64,000 nt of DNA. Source: Viola odorata (taxonomy: Eukaryota > Streptophyta > Magnoliopsida > Malpighiales > Violaceae). The notes below the pieces were generated by a model, which was not told the origin of the DNA, did not search any database, and saw only the letters and a list, made by a program, of their open reading frames with translations. The translations under genes were made by a program, and so were the position numbers. Each line of letters begins with the position of its first letter. Within the stretch, counting starts at the first letter, position 1. Location: NCBI GenBank assembly GCA_963691705.1, contig OY829540.1, positions 3,300,001 through 3,364,000 of the forward strand, given 5' to 3'. Below are positions 40,253 through 51,054 of the stretch, one piece after another.

Positions 40253-40443
40253 GGTTCATTTTGTGTACTGCACCTGGAATCATGGTGTATTTTGGATGAT
40301 ACATATTTTGGGATGCAAAATGTGGTTCATTTTATGTACTGCACCTGGAATGATGGTGTATTTTGGATGATACATATTTTGGGATGCAAAATGTGGTTCA
40401 TTTTGTGTACTGCACCTGGAATCATGGTGTATTTTGGATGATG
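40253..40443. repeat. 71-bp tandem repeat, about 2.7 copies
   Basis: Units begin ggttcattttgtgtactgca at 40253, 40324 and 40395, exactly 71 bp apart, with only single-base differences. The array starts 35 bases after the transposase stop, so it lies in the probable 3' UTR. Confidence 0.85.
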
Positions 40444-41545
40444 TTTATTTTATATGATGTTAATTAACTATGCATTTTTTGGCTGTAAAATTTGGTTCTT
40501 TTTGTGTACTGCACTTGTCATATGAAGAGAACCATATATATGATCATTACGAACTATGAAGAGTACTGAATTTTCTGGAAAAAATCTCCAGATTGGTTTC
40601 TTGATTATGGGGTGTTGGATGCATAGGCCTTTTATTTCTTTGGTTCTGCTTGATTTGTCTTTATTCATACTCTACAATTGATATGCTGCTCAATGAGAGT
40701 TATAGGAGCACGACAACTTGCATGTTTAATTTTCAATTTTGATTAATAAACTTTTGAATTGCTGCTATTCTTCTCATGTTTAGTATTCCATGAGCAGGGC
40801 AATTAGCATCGGTTTACAATCTTACATCAATGAAGAGATTATGAGCAATCACTGGTTGGATTGTCATTCAGTTGGAAATACCACCACTGTCCTGTATGCA
40901 ATATGCTCCATTTAAGTACAATTTCCTATAAATTTAACCAAAACATGAAAACCTGAGACTGCATATCCCTATTTAACCAAACAAACTTCATGATTCCTTT
41001 ACGCAAGCAGATCAAACAAACTTCATGAAAATCTGGCATCCAGCATTTTATACATTTGTTGTTTCCCAACATTCACACAGGCATGCACATGATGCAGCCT
41101 ATGGAGAGGCAGCTATTTCCCAACATTGCATCACATTAAACACCAGTAATGAATACAAACTAGCCAAAGCTTCAATACCACAGATAGTTTACGCAATCTC
41201 AGTCTTATGTCCAATCTAAAAATTCCATATATCTACAAACTAGCAAAAGCTTCAACACCAATTCCACAAACACCAGTTGTGATCCTTAATTATCTCCAAA
41301 ACAGAAAGATCACTAGAGAATTGCAACCCAAAAATCAAAACAATTCTTCAATGGAAACATAACATTTCATTGGCCATTTCAGGCTACCAGGTGAACATCA
41401 ACCAAAAACAAGCAAAATAACACCCCATTGCAGGCCTTACCATCTTCATCATGTCCATCAAAATGAATTTCAAATGACAGAAATAAAAAACCCTACAATT
41501 TTAAACGAAATTCGAAACCCTAAAATTGTAACTATTGTTCAAACC
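40444..41545. other. Region between the two convergent MULE genes
   Basis: AT-rich probable 3' UTRs of both element genes. No further exon was recognised. A related fragment of the 71-bp unit (tttggttctttttgtgtactgcact) recurs near 40490-40515. Confidence 0.5.
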
Positions 41546-41977
41546 CTAATTTACAATGATCATCCAGAGCAAAAGGAGAAGGATGACAAGATAAAGCACT
41601 ACAGACCAACAATAGAACCCCTCCACATGCGCTTCTGGTTTGCTAGCTATGGCAGCAACGTACTTCTTCAATTCCCGGCGAGTAACATCGCTCTCTCCCT
41701 TTACGGCGTCGATAATATCATCCTTGAGTAAAACCCATTCACTGTTTCCTTCCCGACGAGCCTCCGGCACAGATCCGACTTGGGGATTGCACCATGACCA
41801 GAACCCACACTCTTCATTCCCGCATTTGTAATACAACCTACCTGGGTTGTTAGTTGATTCTGATATCTTCACAATAGCTCTCACTCCACAATTGCATGTT
41901 CTGTTCTTGTATCGTGGGTACGATGCTGCACCATTACCAACGGACGATGTTATTGACCGACTGCTTGAACAATCCAT
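41546..41977 (-). CDS. MULE-borne GRF zinc-finger protein with C-terminal membrane segment
   Basis: A single-exon frame of 143 residues starts MDCSSSRSITSSVGNG. The ATG at 41977 is preferred to an in-frame Met 54 codons upstream because orthologous small GRF proteins start with a short Ser-rich leader just before the finger. A GRF-type zinc finger spans about residues 26-63: CNCGVRAIVKISES, then NNPGRLYYKCGNEECGFWSW, with Cys28, Cys30, Cys52 and Cys57. A charged, probably helical stretch follows (DDIIDAVKGESDVTRRELKK). The last ~22 residues (YCWSVVLYLVILLLLLWMII) form a strong hydrophobic tail. The gene lies wholly inside the MULE, convergent to the transposase. GRF fingers in other proteins bind single-stranded DNA or RNA; a role in transposition, like the accessory mudrB product, is inference only. 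Confidence 0.8.
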   Translation of the reverse strand: MDCSSSRSITSSVGNGAASYPRYKNRTCNCGVRAIVKISESTNNPGRLYYKCGNEECGFWSWCNPQVGSVPEARREGNSEWVLLKDDIIDAVKGESDVTRRELKKYVAAIASKPEAHVEGFYCWSVVLYLVILLLLLWMIIVN

Positions 41978-42176
41978 GGCGGTTGAGATGCAGAGGAACC
42001 ACAATCTACGTCGCGACCTCTGAAATAAAACGCTGGAACTTGGAGTGCTTATTCTCCCACACGATTTTGATTTTAGGGTTCTAGGTCTGAATAATTGTGT
42101 TTTATGTTTTAATTTCAGTCTATTTATTAAGTGTGGCAATAAAAGAAACGGGGCAATTTTTTGTTAAAAGACTCCT

Positions 42177-42463
42177 GTTTAGTTTAAGTTTGAGTCCAGT
42201 GTTTTTTATTTCTTGGGATGTTATTATTTCCAATTAATTGATTTAATTAGTTTCCATTTTATTTAAAATTGCAGGTGTAACCGGGAAGGAAACAAATGGG
42301 AACTGGCTACCCTAGGTCAAAACTAACAGTCAGTTAGTTTGACTGTTAGTTTTGGCCCTTATGCCACCGACCAATAGTTCATGGGCCAGTTCATCATTTT
42401 TTATAGTACAGGGGAGGTTTCTGTTTTTCGCGATAGTACAGGGGGCCTTTATGCTATAACCCC
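42177..42463. repeat. Right 287-bp TIR of the Mutator-like element
   Basis: Inverted copy of 35950-36236. It ends ..GGCCTTTATGCTATAACCCC immediately before the aaagaaaaa duplication. It lies ~200 bp upstream of the GRF-finger start codon, so it may supply that gene's promoter. Confidence 0.92.
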
Positions 42464-42571
42464 AAAGAAAAAAGAATAATGTTTTGAATCTTTTTGATTG
42501 CTTGAATTGAATTAATTCATCAAAGATGGTTAAAACATCTCATCCACGTATACTACTCGAACTATTTAGTA

Positions 42572-42823
42572 CTCTCTCTGTCTTTTAATAACTGTCATTT
42601 TTTTACGAATTTTTACTGTTTATAATACTTGTTATTTTATCATTTTCGAGGTATATATTTTGTGCAAATGACAATTTTTTTTTATGTATCAACCTAATTT
42701 GATGATGGTGTGTTAATTTGAGTGGAATTTTTTTTAAAAAAAAAAATAATAATAAAAAAAATTATTATTTTTAATTTTCTACTATTCTAAAATTTATACG
42801 TTATTAAATACTAACAAAGAAAG
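42572..42823. mobile_element. Stowaway-like MITE
   Basis: The left end, CTCTCTCTGTCTTTTAATAACTG, pairs imperfectly with the reverse complement of the right end, CTTTCTTTGTTAGTATTTAATAACG. TA flanks both ends (42570-42571 and 42824-42825). No coding content. Confidence 0.5.
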
Positions 42824-42957
42824 TATTTACTATTCATTTTTAAATCGCGGCGACAAACCAAACAGAGGTAACGACAAAATCTTCATTAAATTCCAAAAGC
42901 TGGTAGTAACTCTTTTAATTTAAAATTTTACCAAATCTAATACTACTGCTCAGCGAC

Positions 42958-43113
42958 GAAAAAAACTTGGGTAGATCATCATCTACCTATATCATGATCT
43001 AAGATAATGACACGTACCCCAAATAGTGCTAGAATACCACTATTTTTAACATTTTTGGACACGTGTCATCATTCTACATAATGATATAGGTAGATCATGA
43101 TCTACCCAAATTT
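42958..43113. mobile_element. 156-bp inverted-repeat element with a 14-bp direct repeat at its ends
   Basis: Near-complementary arms run inward from the ends (TTGGGTAGATCATCATCTACCTATATCAT on the left, its relative on the right). The flanks are exact copies of tactgctcagcgac (42944-42957 and 43114-43127). A 14-bp duplication is longer than the 2-10 bp usual for cut-and-paste DNA elements. The centre has GACACGTGTC at 43058-43067. Confidence 0.7.
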
Positions 43114-43404
43114 TACTGCTCAGCGACCAAACACCTGCTGGTCAATAACATGCGCGTGGCGCATTCTCATTGGGTAGCCTCCAAGAACGTGGTATCGGTA
43201 AGGCATTGACTAGTGACTACCCATGCTATAATGCTCAAGATAAATGTTTTACATATAGGACCCCTCAAAATGATTTTTTTTTAAAGAAAAACGACAGAAA
43301 ATAATGATAATTGGTAAATAAATAAATAATTTATAGGTAAATTATATTTTTTAACTAAGAAATACGGACATTTTTTTTCTTCACCGTGTCCTGTGTTGGA
43401 CACT

Positions 43405-43553
43405 AACACTCGATAAATATAATATAACACGTGTCAGAAACATCACATCTTGTATTCAGTTTGTTTAGTCATAATTGTAAAAAATTAATGATTTCAAACT
43501 GAATACAAAATGTGATGATTCTGACACGTGTTATATTATATTTATCGAGTGTT
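43405..43553. repeat. Long hairpin-forming inverted repeat
   Basis: The arms 43405-43463 and 43495-43553 are almost perfect complements (ACACTCGATAAATATAATAT on the left) with a ~31-base loop. Each arm carries ACACGTGT (43427-43434 and 43524-43531). Outer gtgtcc/ggtgtc-type sequences near 43385 and 43645 suggest that it is the core of a larger MITE. Confidence 0.75.
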
Positions 43554-44124
43554 ATATATAATTTAGAACTTATTTATATAAAATATGTACATAAATATAT
43601 GTTATATATGTGTTATGTGATTTTTAATTTTTGTATGCCAGTGTCGGTGTCTATAATTCATAGTTTTCTAAAAGCTTAATATTATTATAGATTAGGTAAA
43701 CACACAACAACATTATAGTCCTTCAAGTTTTCATTTTTTCTAAAAGTTTAATATTATTATACCATATTTTATCCTCTAAAAAATATCACTATAATTTGAC
43801 CCAAAAAATTATAAATTTTATATGATGACTCTTAAAATTTTAATTATTTCCCGGATTAATCTATCATAGTTTAAACTCTAAAAAATCTACGCATTTCCCC
43901 CCTAATATTTTCGTTCTAGCTTCTCACCTACCGGTACATGTATTTAGAGTTTTCTAACTTAATTTCTCCTAAAAATATAAATAAATAACGTGAGAGAGTC
44001 ACTTTTCTTTGGATATTCGACGGAGCTCGAAATAGATTATAACCGAGAAATAAAAAAATAGAAAAAACTGTGGCGTGGATGCACAGAAGATAACCCAAGG
44101 TTAAGACCTTGAGTTATACAGGCT
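43554..44124. other. Proximal upstream region of the ERF gene
   Basis: AT-rich DNA between the hairpin and the TATA box. A CCGAC-type DRE core was not found by eye. No exon seen. Confidence 0.4.
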
Positions 44125-44132
44125 TATATAAA
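44125..44132 (+). promoter_or_regulatory. TATA box of the ERF gene
   Basis: TATATAAA lies in a 'ggcttatataaagatgag' context. A leader of about 360 bases follows to the ATG at 44525, within a pyrimidine-rich tract typical of plant leaders. The leader may contain an intron that I could not fix. Confidence 0.6.
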
Positions 44133-44524
44133 GATGAGACGTGGGAGACGCCAAGCAATTCAACAAGGAGAGTGTACACACACACAAAAAAACACGTCAC
44201 AAGAGAGAAACAAAGATCCCATCTTTTGCCTTCTGCTTCGGTTAAAATCTCCTCTAATCTCTCATCCTACCCTTCTTCAACCCCCCGCTTCTCTGTATCC
44301 CTTTCTGCAAATCTTCTGTCTTTTCAAAAAGAATAACAATTTGTGTTTGTGTTTTTCTTTCTTTTGTTGGTGCTTTTTTTTTAACTTCATCAGCTTGAAG
44401 GGTTTATTTTTGGTCCTCAGGTTGGTTTTTCTTGCAATCTTTGATAGTTTCATCAGTTTTTTTGTTTGTTTATAAAAACCCTAGTGCTATTTCTCTGTTC
44501 TTTAATTTTGGTAAGCAACAGAAA

Positions 44525-45631
44525 ATGTCAGCAGCTATAGATTTCTACAGTAACACGGCAGGAACAGTTTTCTCATCAGATACTGGTAGAGAAGAGCTCA
44601 TGAAAGCACTTGAACCTTTTATGAAAAGTGCTTCTTCTTCACCTACTTCTACTTTTTCCTCAAATTCTGCTCCTTTTTCTCCAATTTCTCCTTTACAATC
44701 CAGTTTCTACCCTGACTTTTGCTCCCCATCATCGAGCACCCATATGTTTTCTCAAGGGTACTCCAGTTTTAACCACTTGGGTCTTGATCAAACAGGTTCA
44801 ATCGGTCTTAACCACCTCACCCCATCTCAAATCCTTCAAATCCAGGCTCAAATCCATCTTCAACAGCAGCAGCAGCACATAGCAGCAGCTCTTGCCGCGA
44901 ACCCTCAATCCCTCCTCCTACATAGCCAAAGATCGAACCTTTTGGGTCCAAAACCTGTCCCCATGAAGCAATCTGCAGCCTCCTCTCCTCCAAAGCCAAC
45001 AAAGCTGTACAGAGGAGTGAGGCAGCGCCATTGGGGGAAATGGGTTGCTGAGATTAGACTTCCTAAGAACAGAACAAGACTCTGGCTTGGCACTTTTGAC
45101 ACAGCTGAAGAAGCAGCTTTGGCTTATGACAACGCTGCTTACAAGCTGAGAGGAGAGTTCGCCAGGCTTAATTTTCCGCATCTTAGCCATCAAGGAGCTC
45201 ATGTCTCTGGGGAATTTGGTGACTACAAGCCTCTCCATTCCTCTGTGGATGCGAAGTTGCAAGCCATCTGTCAAAACATGGCTGCTGCTGCTAACACTCA
45301 GCAAAAACAGGGGAAAACAGGGGAGCCATGCTCTGTTTCTGGCTCAAAAGTTACAAAGCCAGCTCCTTTGGAGGCAAAAATAGAAGATGATTGCTCTTTC
45401 AACCAGGAATTGAAAAGGGAATCTGATAATTCCAATGCTGATGACTACAAGGTTGATAATTTGTCTGATGAATCATCATCAGCTAGTTCTTCCTCACCTG
45501 ATGAGTCAGATATGTCATTCTTGACTTTCTCTGATTGTTCTTCCCATTGGGATGAGCTTGATAAGATCAAGTTTAGATTGGAAAAGTGGCCATCAGTTGA
45601 AATTGATTGGTCAGCTATCTTAGCTATCTAA
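44525..45631 (+). CDS. RAP2-4: AP2/ERF transcription factor, RAP2.4-type (DREB A-6)
   Basis: A single exon encodes 368 residues starting [15 protein letters not shown]. The frame is open 31 codons further upstream, but this Met fits the family start and has a good context (AAAATGTC). The N-terminal region keeps A-6 group motifs ([14 protein letters not shown], then [20 protein letters not shown] with a glutamine run). One AP2/ERF domain spans about residues 161-218: [20 protein letters not shown], then [20 protein letters not shown], ending FARLNFP. The tail has [12 protein letters not shown], a Ser-rich acidic stretch, and an ending [14 protein letters not shown] matching the RAP2.4 C-terminus. 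Arabidopsis RAP2.4 is nuclear and regulates light, ethylene, drought and redox responses through GCC/DRE elements. Orthology is from sequence pattern; paralogue identity within the group is not certain. Confidence 0.93.
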   Translation: MSAAIDFYSNTAGTVFSSDTGREELMKALEPFMKSASSSPTSTFSSNSAPFSPISPLQSSFYPDFCSPSSSTHMFSQGYSSFNHLGLDQTGSIGLNHLTPSQILQIQAQIHLQQQQQHIAAALAANPQSLLLHSQRSNLLGPKPVPMKQSAASSPPKPTKLYRGVRQRHWGKWVAEIRLPKNRTRLWLGTFDTAEEAALAYDNAAYKLRGEFARLNFPHLSHQGAHVSGEFGDYKPLHSSVDAKLQAICQNMAAAANTQQKQGKTGEPCSVSGSKVTKPAPLEAKIEDDCSFNQELKRESDNSNADDYKVDNLSDESSSASSSSPDESDMSFLTFSDCSSHWDELDKIKFRLEKWPSVEIDWSAILAI

Positions 45632-46731
45632 AAAAAAGTCTTTTTTTTTTTGTGCATGTTTTCTTTTTTTATGTCTAGGTGAGTAACTTTCTGCAATCAA
45701 GTTTTTGGGATTTGCAAAGTTACTGTTTAGGTCAGTTTTACCGGTTCATGTCAATATATTTCATTCTGGTCTAGCTGGTAATTTTTCTCCTTACTTGACC
45801 ATAAAAAAACTTTTAAGTTAAAATTAAGTTTGTTAATTTTAATAATTAGTAATTTGGTAATGGTAATAATAATGTCATCGGGTCATTTGTAATTAATGCA
45901 TTAATTATAGTAATTGTATTTGAATTTGAATTTAAATATAACTTTCCATGTAAATTAATTATTGTGAGAATGTGATGTGATGATGTTTGGTTTTTTTTTT
46001 CCCGTATCTTCAACTCTTTCACATGTGCTGCTGCTGCTGCTATTCATGTCACCTCCACTTTTGTCACCTTCTTATTGCTATAAAATATTGTACTAACATA
46101 TTAAAAAAAAAAGAATAAAATTCATTTTTACATTTGTATCGAATATTAAGATAAGTCAATTTATAATTGAGTTAAATAAGTTACTATATTTATACTTGAT
46201 TTATGTTAGTTACTCTTTCCTGAAAATAGTTAAACCTTATTTAACATCTAAAAAAACAACGATTATATTAGCTTAAAAATTAAATTTAAAAATATAAATA
46301 TAAAAAATTAACATGTAAAAAAACTAAATAAATAAATAAAAGGGTGATGCTGTTACAAGATGTAACAATAAAAACCCACAAGTTTGCACAGGCAGAAACT
46401 TCTGGAAAACTATAATTCTTCCTAATTTTTCTTTCTTTTGTTCTCATCCAACTTGAAGAAAATTACTTTATTCCAATTAGTTATCTAGAATTTGTATATA
46501 TGGCCACATCAAAATTATGTAGCCGTATGGTGTGGCATAAGGTGGACCATCCAGAAACATGGGCAACCTAACCCAAATTCGTAACTATTAACTCTAAATA
46601 CATCAATCAATTTGATTTTATTTTCTGATCAATTTTTTTTTGGGATTATTTATTTAAGAAAATCAAAGCTTAAAGGTAAAGTAAACTATATAATAAAACC
46701 TTATAGTTTAGAAAATATTTCATTTTGTCTC
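45632..46731. other. ERF 3' flank and spacer
   Basis: The first part is the probable 3' UTR. No other gene was seen. It ends with the GTCTC duplication (46727-46731) that flanks the following LTR. Confidence 0.5.
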
Positions 46732-48440
46732 TGATAGCATGTTTTTATGCATGATTTTCCCTCCATTTTCTCACTTATTTAGAGCTTGATTCTGCTAATT
46801 TACCATTGATTTCATTACTATTGCAGATCTAGGCCTAAAAAGGGAATTTATGCTAAAACAAACGTTTTTGGTGCATTTTGAGCGAATTCGAGCTTCAAGA
46901 CCAAAAGTCGAGGTCCCGAGTCCAAAGCAGCGTTCAAGGTCCCGAATCGGATTCCCAGTTCGGGACTCCCGAAGGGTAAAGGATGACGTTTCCACGTGTC
47001 ACCCCACCTAACGCCCATGTGATCCCTCTGACACTGTTCTGACGCTCTGCACTGATTACCAAACACCTGCGGATTTCAGTCTTGAGCCCACTCCAGACCT
47101 GCCAAAGCTGGAAAAACCAGACAGCTTTATGCTTTTCCAGCTTTGTGCTTTTGGGAACATAGATCCACTTCTTTAGGTTTTCAATTAATGCATTTTGTCC
47201 CTAGTTTTTGGGCTGTAGATATTTTGTGCTTGGAGCCCTACTATATAAAGGGCATCCATGAATAGTTTTAGGGGCTTTTTCTTTGATCTCTCCTAGTAAT
47301 TAATTAATTAGCATAATTTAGAAGTAGCTTAGACTTCTCTCTAGTTTCTCTCTCTAGCCATTGTTAGCTTCTTCAACATTGCTGCCGAGCTATAAACGGA
47401 ATTTTAGTAACAAGTTTTCTTCCCTTACACTATTTAATTACTTGTTATGCTTTCCTTAATCGTTATTTGTTTATCTTTAAGTATGAGTAGCTAAATTCCT
47501 AGTTCTTGGCAAGGCTGATTCAAGGGTTGCAGGGGCAGATTCGAGGCCTTAATGTGCTTAATATATTCTTGATGCTATATTCAACTATTCATCGATTTAA
47601 TTACATCTTTGCATGATTTAATTTGAGGCCTGATCAACTGAGAATTATCTTGTGTAAATGCTGCCATTTATGTGATGAATACGGAAGGAAAGTTGCATGA
47701 GCAAGTAGGCATCTGTTTAGTCTTGACTGTGTCAAAGTGGTCTCGAATAGATAGGTTGGGTAGTTGATTAGAGCTGGGTCACGAGTCTGACAAACTGAGG
47801 GACTTTAGCTCTAGATCTGTCTTTTCTTAACTTCATGGGCAGTTTGAGTATGGCCCTCCCGCATTCGTGCCTGGAGGGATGGCGGACTGTCAAGACTACC
47901 TCACATGTGGAAACGGGGGGTAGTTTCTCTTAAGAGAAAAGTAGGGGATATCCGAGGAATCTGGTCCCCATGTCATTTCTATGACATCTTGAATGGAATA
48001 CCCTTGAGCTGATGACAATCTGGTCCCGAATGCAACCCAGAGTGCCTTTGCCGAGAACCCTTTCTCCATCTGATTACTTGAGCTTATTTCACCCTTGTTC
48101 TGTTTCACGCCTGTACTGTTATTCCTGCATCTGTTACTGACCTGTTTTACTATTTCTGGATTTATTCGCTGATTCACTTATCTTACCATTAGGGACCCCG
48201 AATATTGCTTTCTTAGATAGAATTGTTAGCTCCCGATATCTGTCTTGGCCAACTCGTTGGCCAAGTAAAATCCCCCCCCCCCTAATTGTTACTATTCGTG
48301 CTCTTCTCCCCCGAATACATTCAAGACCATAGATCAGTTTCTCACAGTCCCTGTGTTCGACCCTGACTCCCACTGTACACTTTATCTCTTGTGCACACAC
48401 GTTTTCAGGCACTATAAATTCTGTATTTGATTGACGATCA
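46732..48440 (+). mobile_element. Solo LTR (family B), 1.7 kb
   Basis: The segment begins TGATAGCATG and ends TTGACGATCA, giving TG..CA ends. It is flanked by an exact 5-bp duplication, GTCTC (46727-46731 and 48441-48445). A TATA box, TATATAAA (47242-47249), sits in the expected U3/R position, followed by a pyrimidine-rich leader. The right part (agtccctgtgttcgaccctgac) looks like U5 of a plant Gypsy-type LTR. No internal retroviral-type coding region remains. The superfamily is an inference. Confidence 0.75.
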
Positions 48441-51054
48441 GTCTCGTATAGTTTAAAATAATTTAAAAGCTTAAAATATAAACTACTTAGTTTCTTAAAA
48501 GTTGAAATCTTAACCTCTCTAATAGGTAAAAATTTATAAAAAAAAAAGTTCAAAAAATTATACAAATTTAAGGAAAAATAGAAGAACTAACTTCATTGAA
48601 CAAAAATAATATATATTTTTTAAAAATATTAAAAAGTAAGACATTTAAAACAAATTGTAATTGATTTTCAAAATTATTTTTTTCATTGTTTTAGGTATTA
48701 ATATATTTGTTACATATTTTTTCCAATATTTATAAATTTTTTGGTAGATTTTATTATTTTATTGAACTTTTTTACTATTATAAAAATTAAATTATAAGTA
48801 TATTTTAGAAAACTAGTGGAGGTATGCTTCATAAAATAAACAAAATTGGAGAAGTAATCAAGGTGTATAATGGAAGCATCTAGGATCTCCTCAAATTGGT
48901 TTAAAATTTGGGAGGTGTCCCCTCAAGTGTCAATCAAGTTGGAGAAGTTCCAAAATTGTATATCAACCCCATTAGAAGTTTCTTCAAAATTGACAACATC
49001 AATGATTTTAATGCCTCAAATTACGGATTCTTCATGTGATCTTTTCTTTTCTTTTCTATTTGAAAGGAAAAGAAAAAGTATTAGAAAATAAGAAGATATT
49101 TTTCAATTAAACGAAACACTTTAAATATATATCAACTCAACTGAATACATCCACAAGAAAATATTACAATAGTTAAACTAACTGTTATGGAATTGAGTTC
49201 ACTTGTATCAGATAATTTCTATTCTATAATACTTTGGTAGGTCTACAACGTATATCTGAATTAACTTTGTACAAAATTCAAAATCTACATTTACGATCCA
49301 ATTTGGATGGTCTTTGAATTAGTTATATTCATCATGACATGGACTCATGCACATGAACAAAAGAGAGTACTATACATGGAAGAAGAAAACAAGGTGTATA
49401 ATGGAAGCATATAGGATCTCCCGTCACTTTAGGAGGTTCTTTCTTTCTTTTATTTTATCTGCAGTCTTTGATTCACAGGTGAGAAAATGATAACCATGGG
49501 CTGCAAGTGGCAATTTTTCTTTTTTCACTTTGATTTTAAAATATAGAGATTGAATAAAAAAAACTCACACACACATCTTATCTCTTTATCTCTTGAGGGA
49601 GGAGCGTCCACATACACTCTCAAAAAGATCAAATATGTTATCCAATATATTCTTATTCTTTCTTTCTAACCATGCCAAGCCAAGTTCACACTCAAAAAAA
49701 TATAATGAAAAAAAGAAAGAAATAAAAAGCTCTTGTTGGGCCATTGATTAGGAATCCTTACAAAGCTTAGCTAGCCGTTTCCCTTTCTTCACCTCCCTTT
49801 CCTCCTTTAATCTTGGATTTATTGTATATATAATAATCGGATACTGATCCAAAATTAAATGACATTTTTTTTCTTAGGGGTGGGGTGTTTGTCTATTTTG
49901 TCGAGGATAGATAATTAATAAAAGTAATAAAAATAATTAGTTAGAGCAAAACAAGAAGGGTATTAGAATCAAATATAACTAAAAAATGTGTCAAAAATGA
50001 TTACTTCGATCTGTTTAAAATTAACATCATAGAAATTATTTAATTCAGACCGAAAAAAGTACTCTTAGGTGAATATTTCTCTCTTTCTTTTTCTTCACTT
50101 TAATTTTCTTGACTTTACCTTAAAATTGATCTTGAGTATAAGAATCCAAGAAAGGAGGGTATGGTGCTAACCGCTAAAAGGAGTGTGGATGGGATTTTAT
50201 TTTTGCATCCTAAAGCAATTCAAAGGATTCGTTTAGAAAGGTGGAAGGTGGAGAAAGTTCATAAAACCCAAGCTGGTTATCGCACTTTACAGGTTTTAAT
50301 GATGTGGCATATTGTAGGGTACGTACTACTAATTAGTCCCTTCGCAATTCATATTCATACTCTAACCAAAGCTAAGAATCTTGTCATCCTTAGCCAACAA
50401 CCTTACATTGATGCCTCCATTGTTTCTTTCATAGATCTAGTTGGCATAGGAAGGACTTTTCTTTTTTTATATTCGTGATCTTTTTATCACACTTCTAGAC
50501 GCGCTAATATGTAAAATCATGAATTATTTAATACATGTTATGAGTTTAAGGTTAATTCAAAATTTTCCTACTTCCATATTTTAAACCATGGGGTATTTTA
50601 GATTAGGGTATGATAGATCATGAAACTTTGATTTAAGAATGAAAATTTTAAATTTTATTTCGTTTTGTAAAAAAATAAAAAAAAATGAAGAGGAATTATT
50701 AAAATGTGTGGGAGCTAGAACTAGAAGTGTTGTGTTTTGGGAGGGAATAACTAGATTTGTGCATAATAGAATGCACAAGCCATTTGCCATAAAAGCTGAC
50801 ACGTCAACTAATTACCAACTGCTTATGTGTCTTGAATTGGTTATAATTCAGTCAACCATAACTTGCAATCTTTTTACAAGGTGAAAGAAAAGAGAAGTTA
50901 AACCTACGGAATCTATACCACTCACCAAGAAGTTAGGGTTAGGTAAGCTAATTTAGCTATAAGATTATAAGTAATTAAATAGTGCACCTCGCATTCTGTT
51001 TAGACGTGCACCTAATTAATAGAGTAGGTATACGCAAACTTATTCCTTTAAGGT
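48441..51054. other. Spacer with a long direct repeat
   Basis: No coding gene was supported. The 32-bp sequence caaggtgtataatggaagca.. occurs at 48859-48890 and again at 49390-49421 with one mismatch, 531 bp apart in the same orientation. Frames near 50161 and 50639 have no recognisable domains and look like chance. Confidence 0.5.
48859..48890. repeat. Dispersed 32-bp direct repeat, copy 1 (copy 2 at 49390-49421)
   Basis: 31 of 32 positions match between the two copies (a single a/c difference after ggaagcat). Immediate flanks differ. Confidence 0.8.

Larger units (their letters stand above)
35950..42463 (+). mobile_element. Full-length Mutator-like element (TIR-MULE), 6.5 kb
   Basis: The element has terminal inverted repeats of 287 bp each (35950-36236 and 42177-42463), starting GGGGTTATAGCATAAAGGCC, and an exact 9-bp target duplication, aaagaaaaa (35941-35949 and 42464-42472). 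The two TIRs differ at only a few visible positions (for example gacccatg versus gcccatg, and cctaca versus cctgca), which suggests a young insertion. Inside are a four-exon MuDR-type transposase on the plus strand and a GRF zinc-finger gene on the minus strand, ending toward each other. This gene arrangement resembles maize MuDR. One nonsense codon in the transposase would make this copy non-autonomous unless read through. Confidence 0.93.

Noticed and set aside
50161..50478. 105-codon frame on the plus strand
   Set aside because: No family resemblance, no splice context, and surrounding AT-rich intergenic DNA. Length is compatible with chance.
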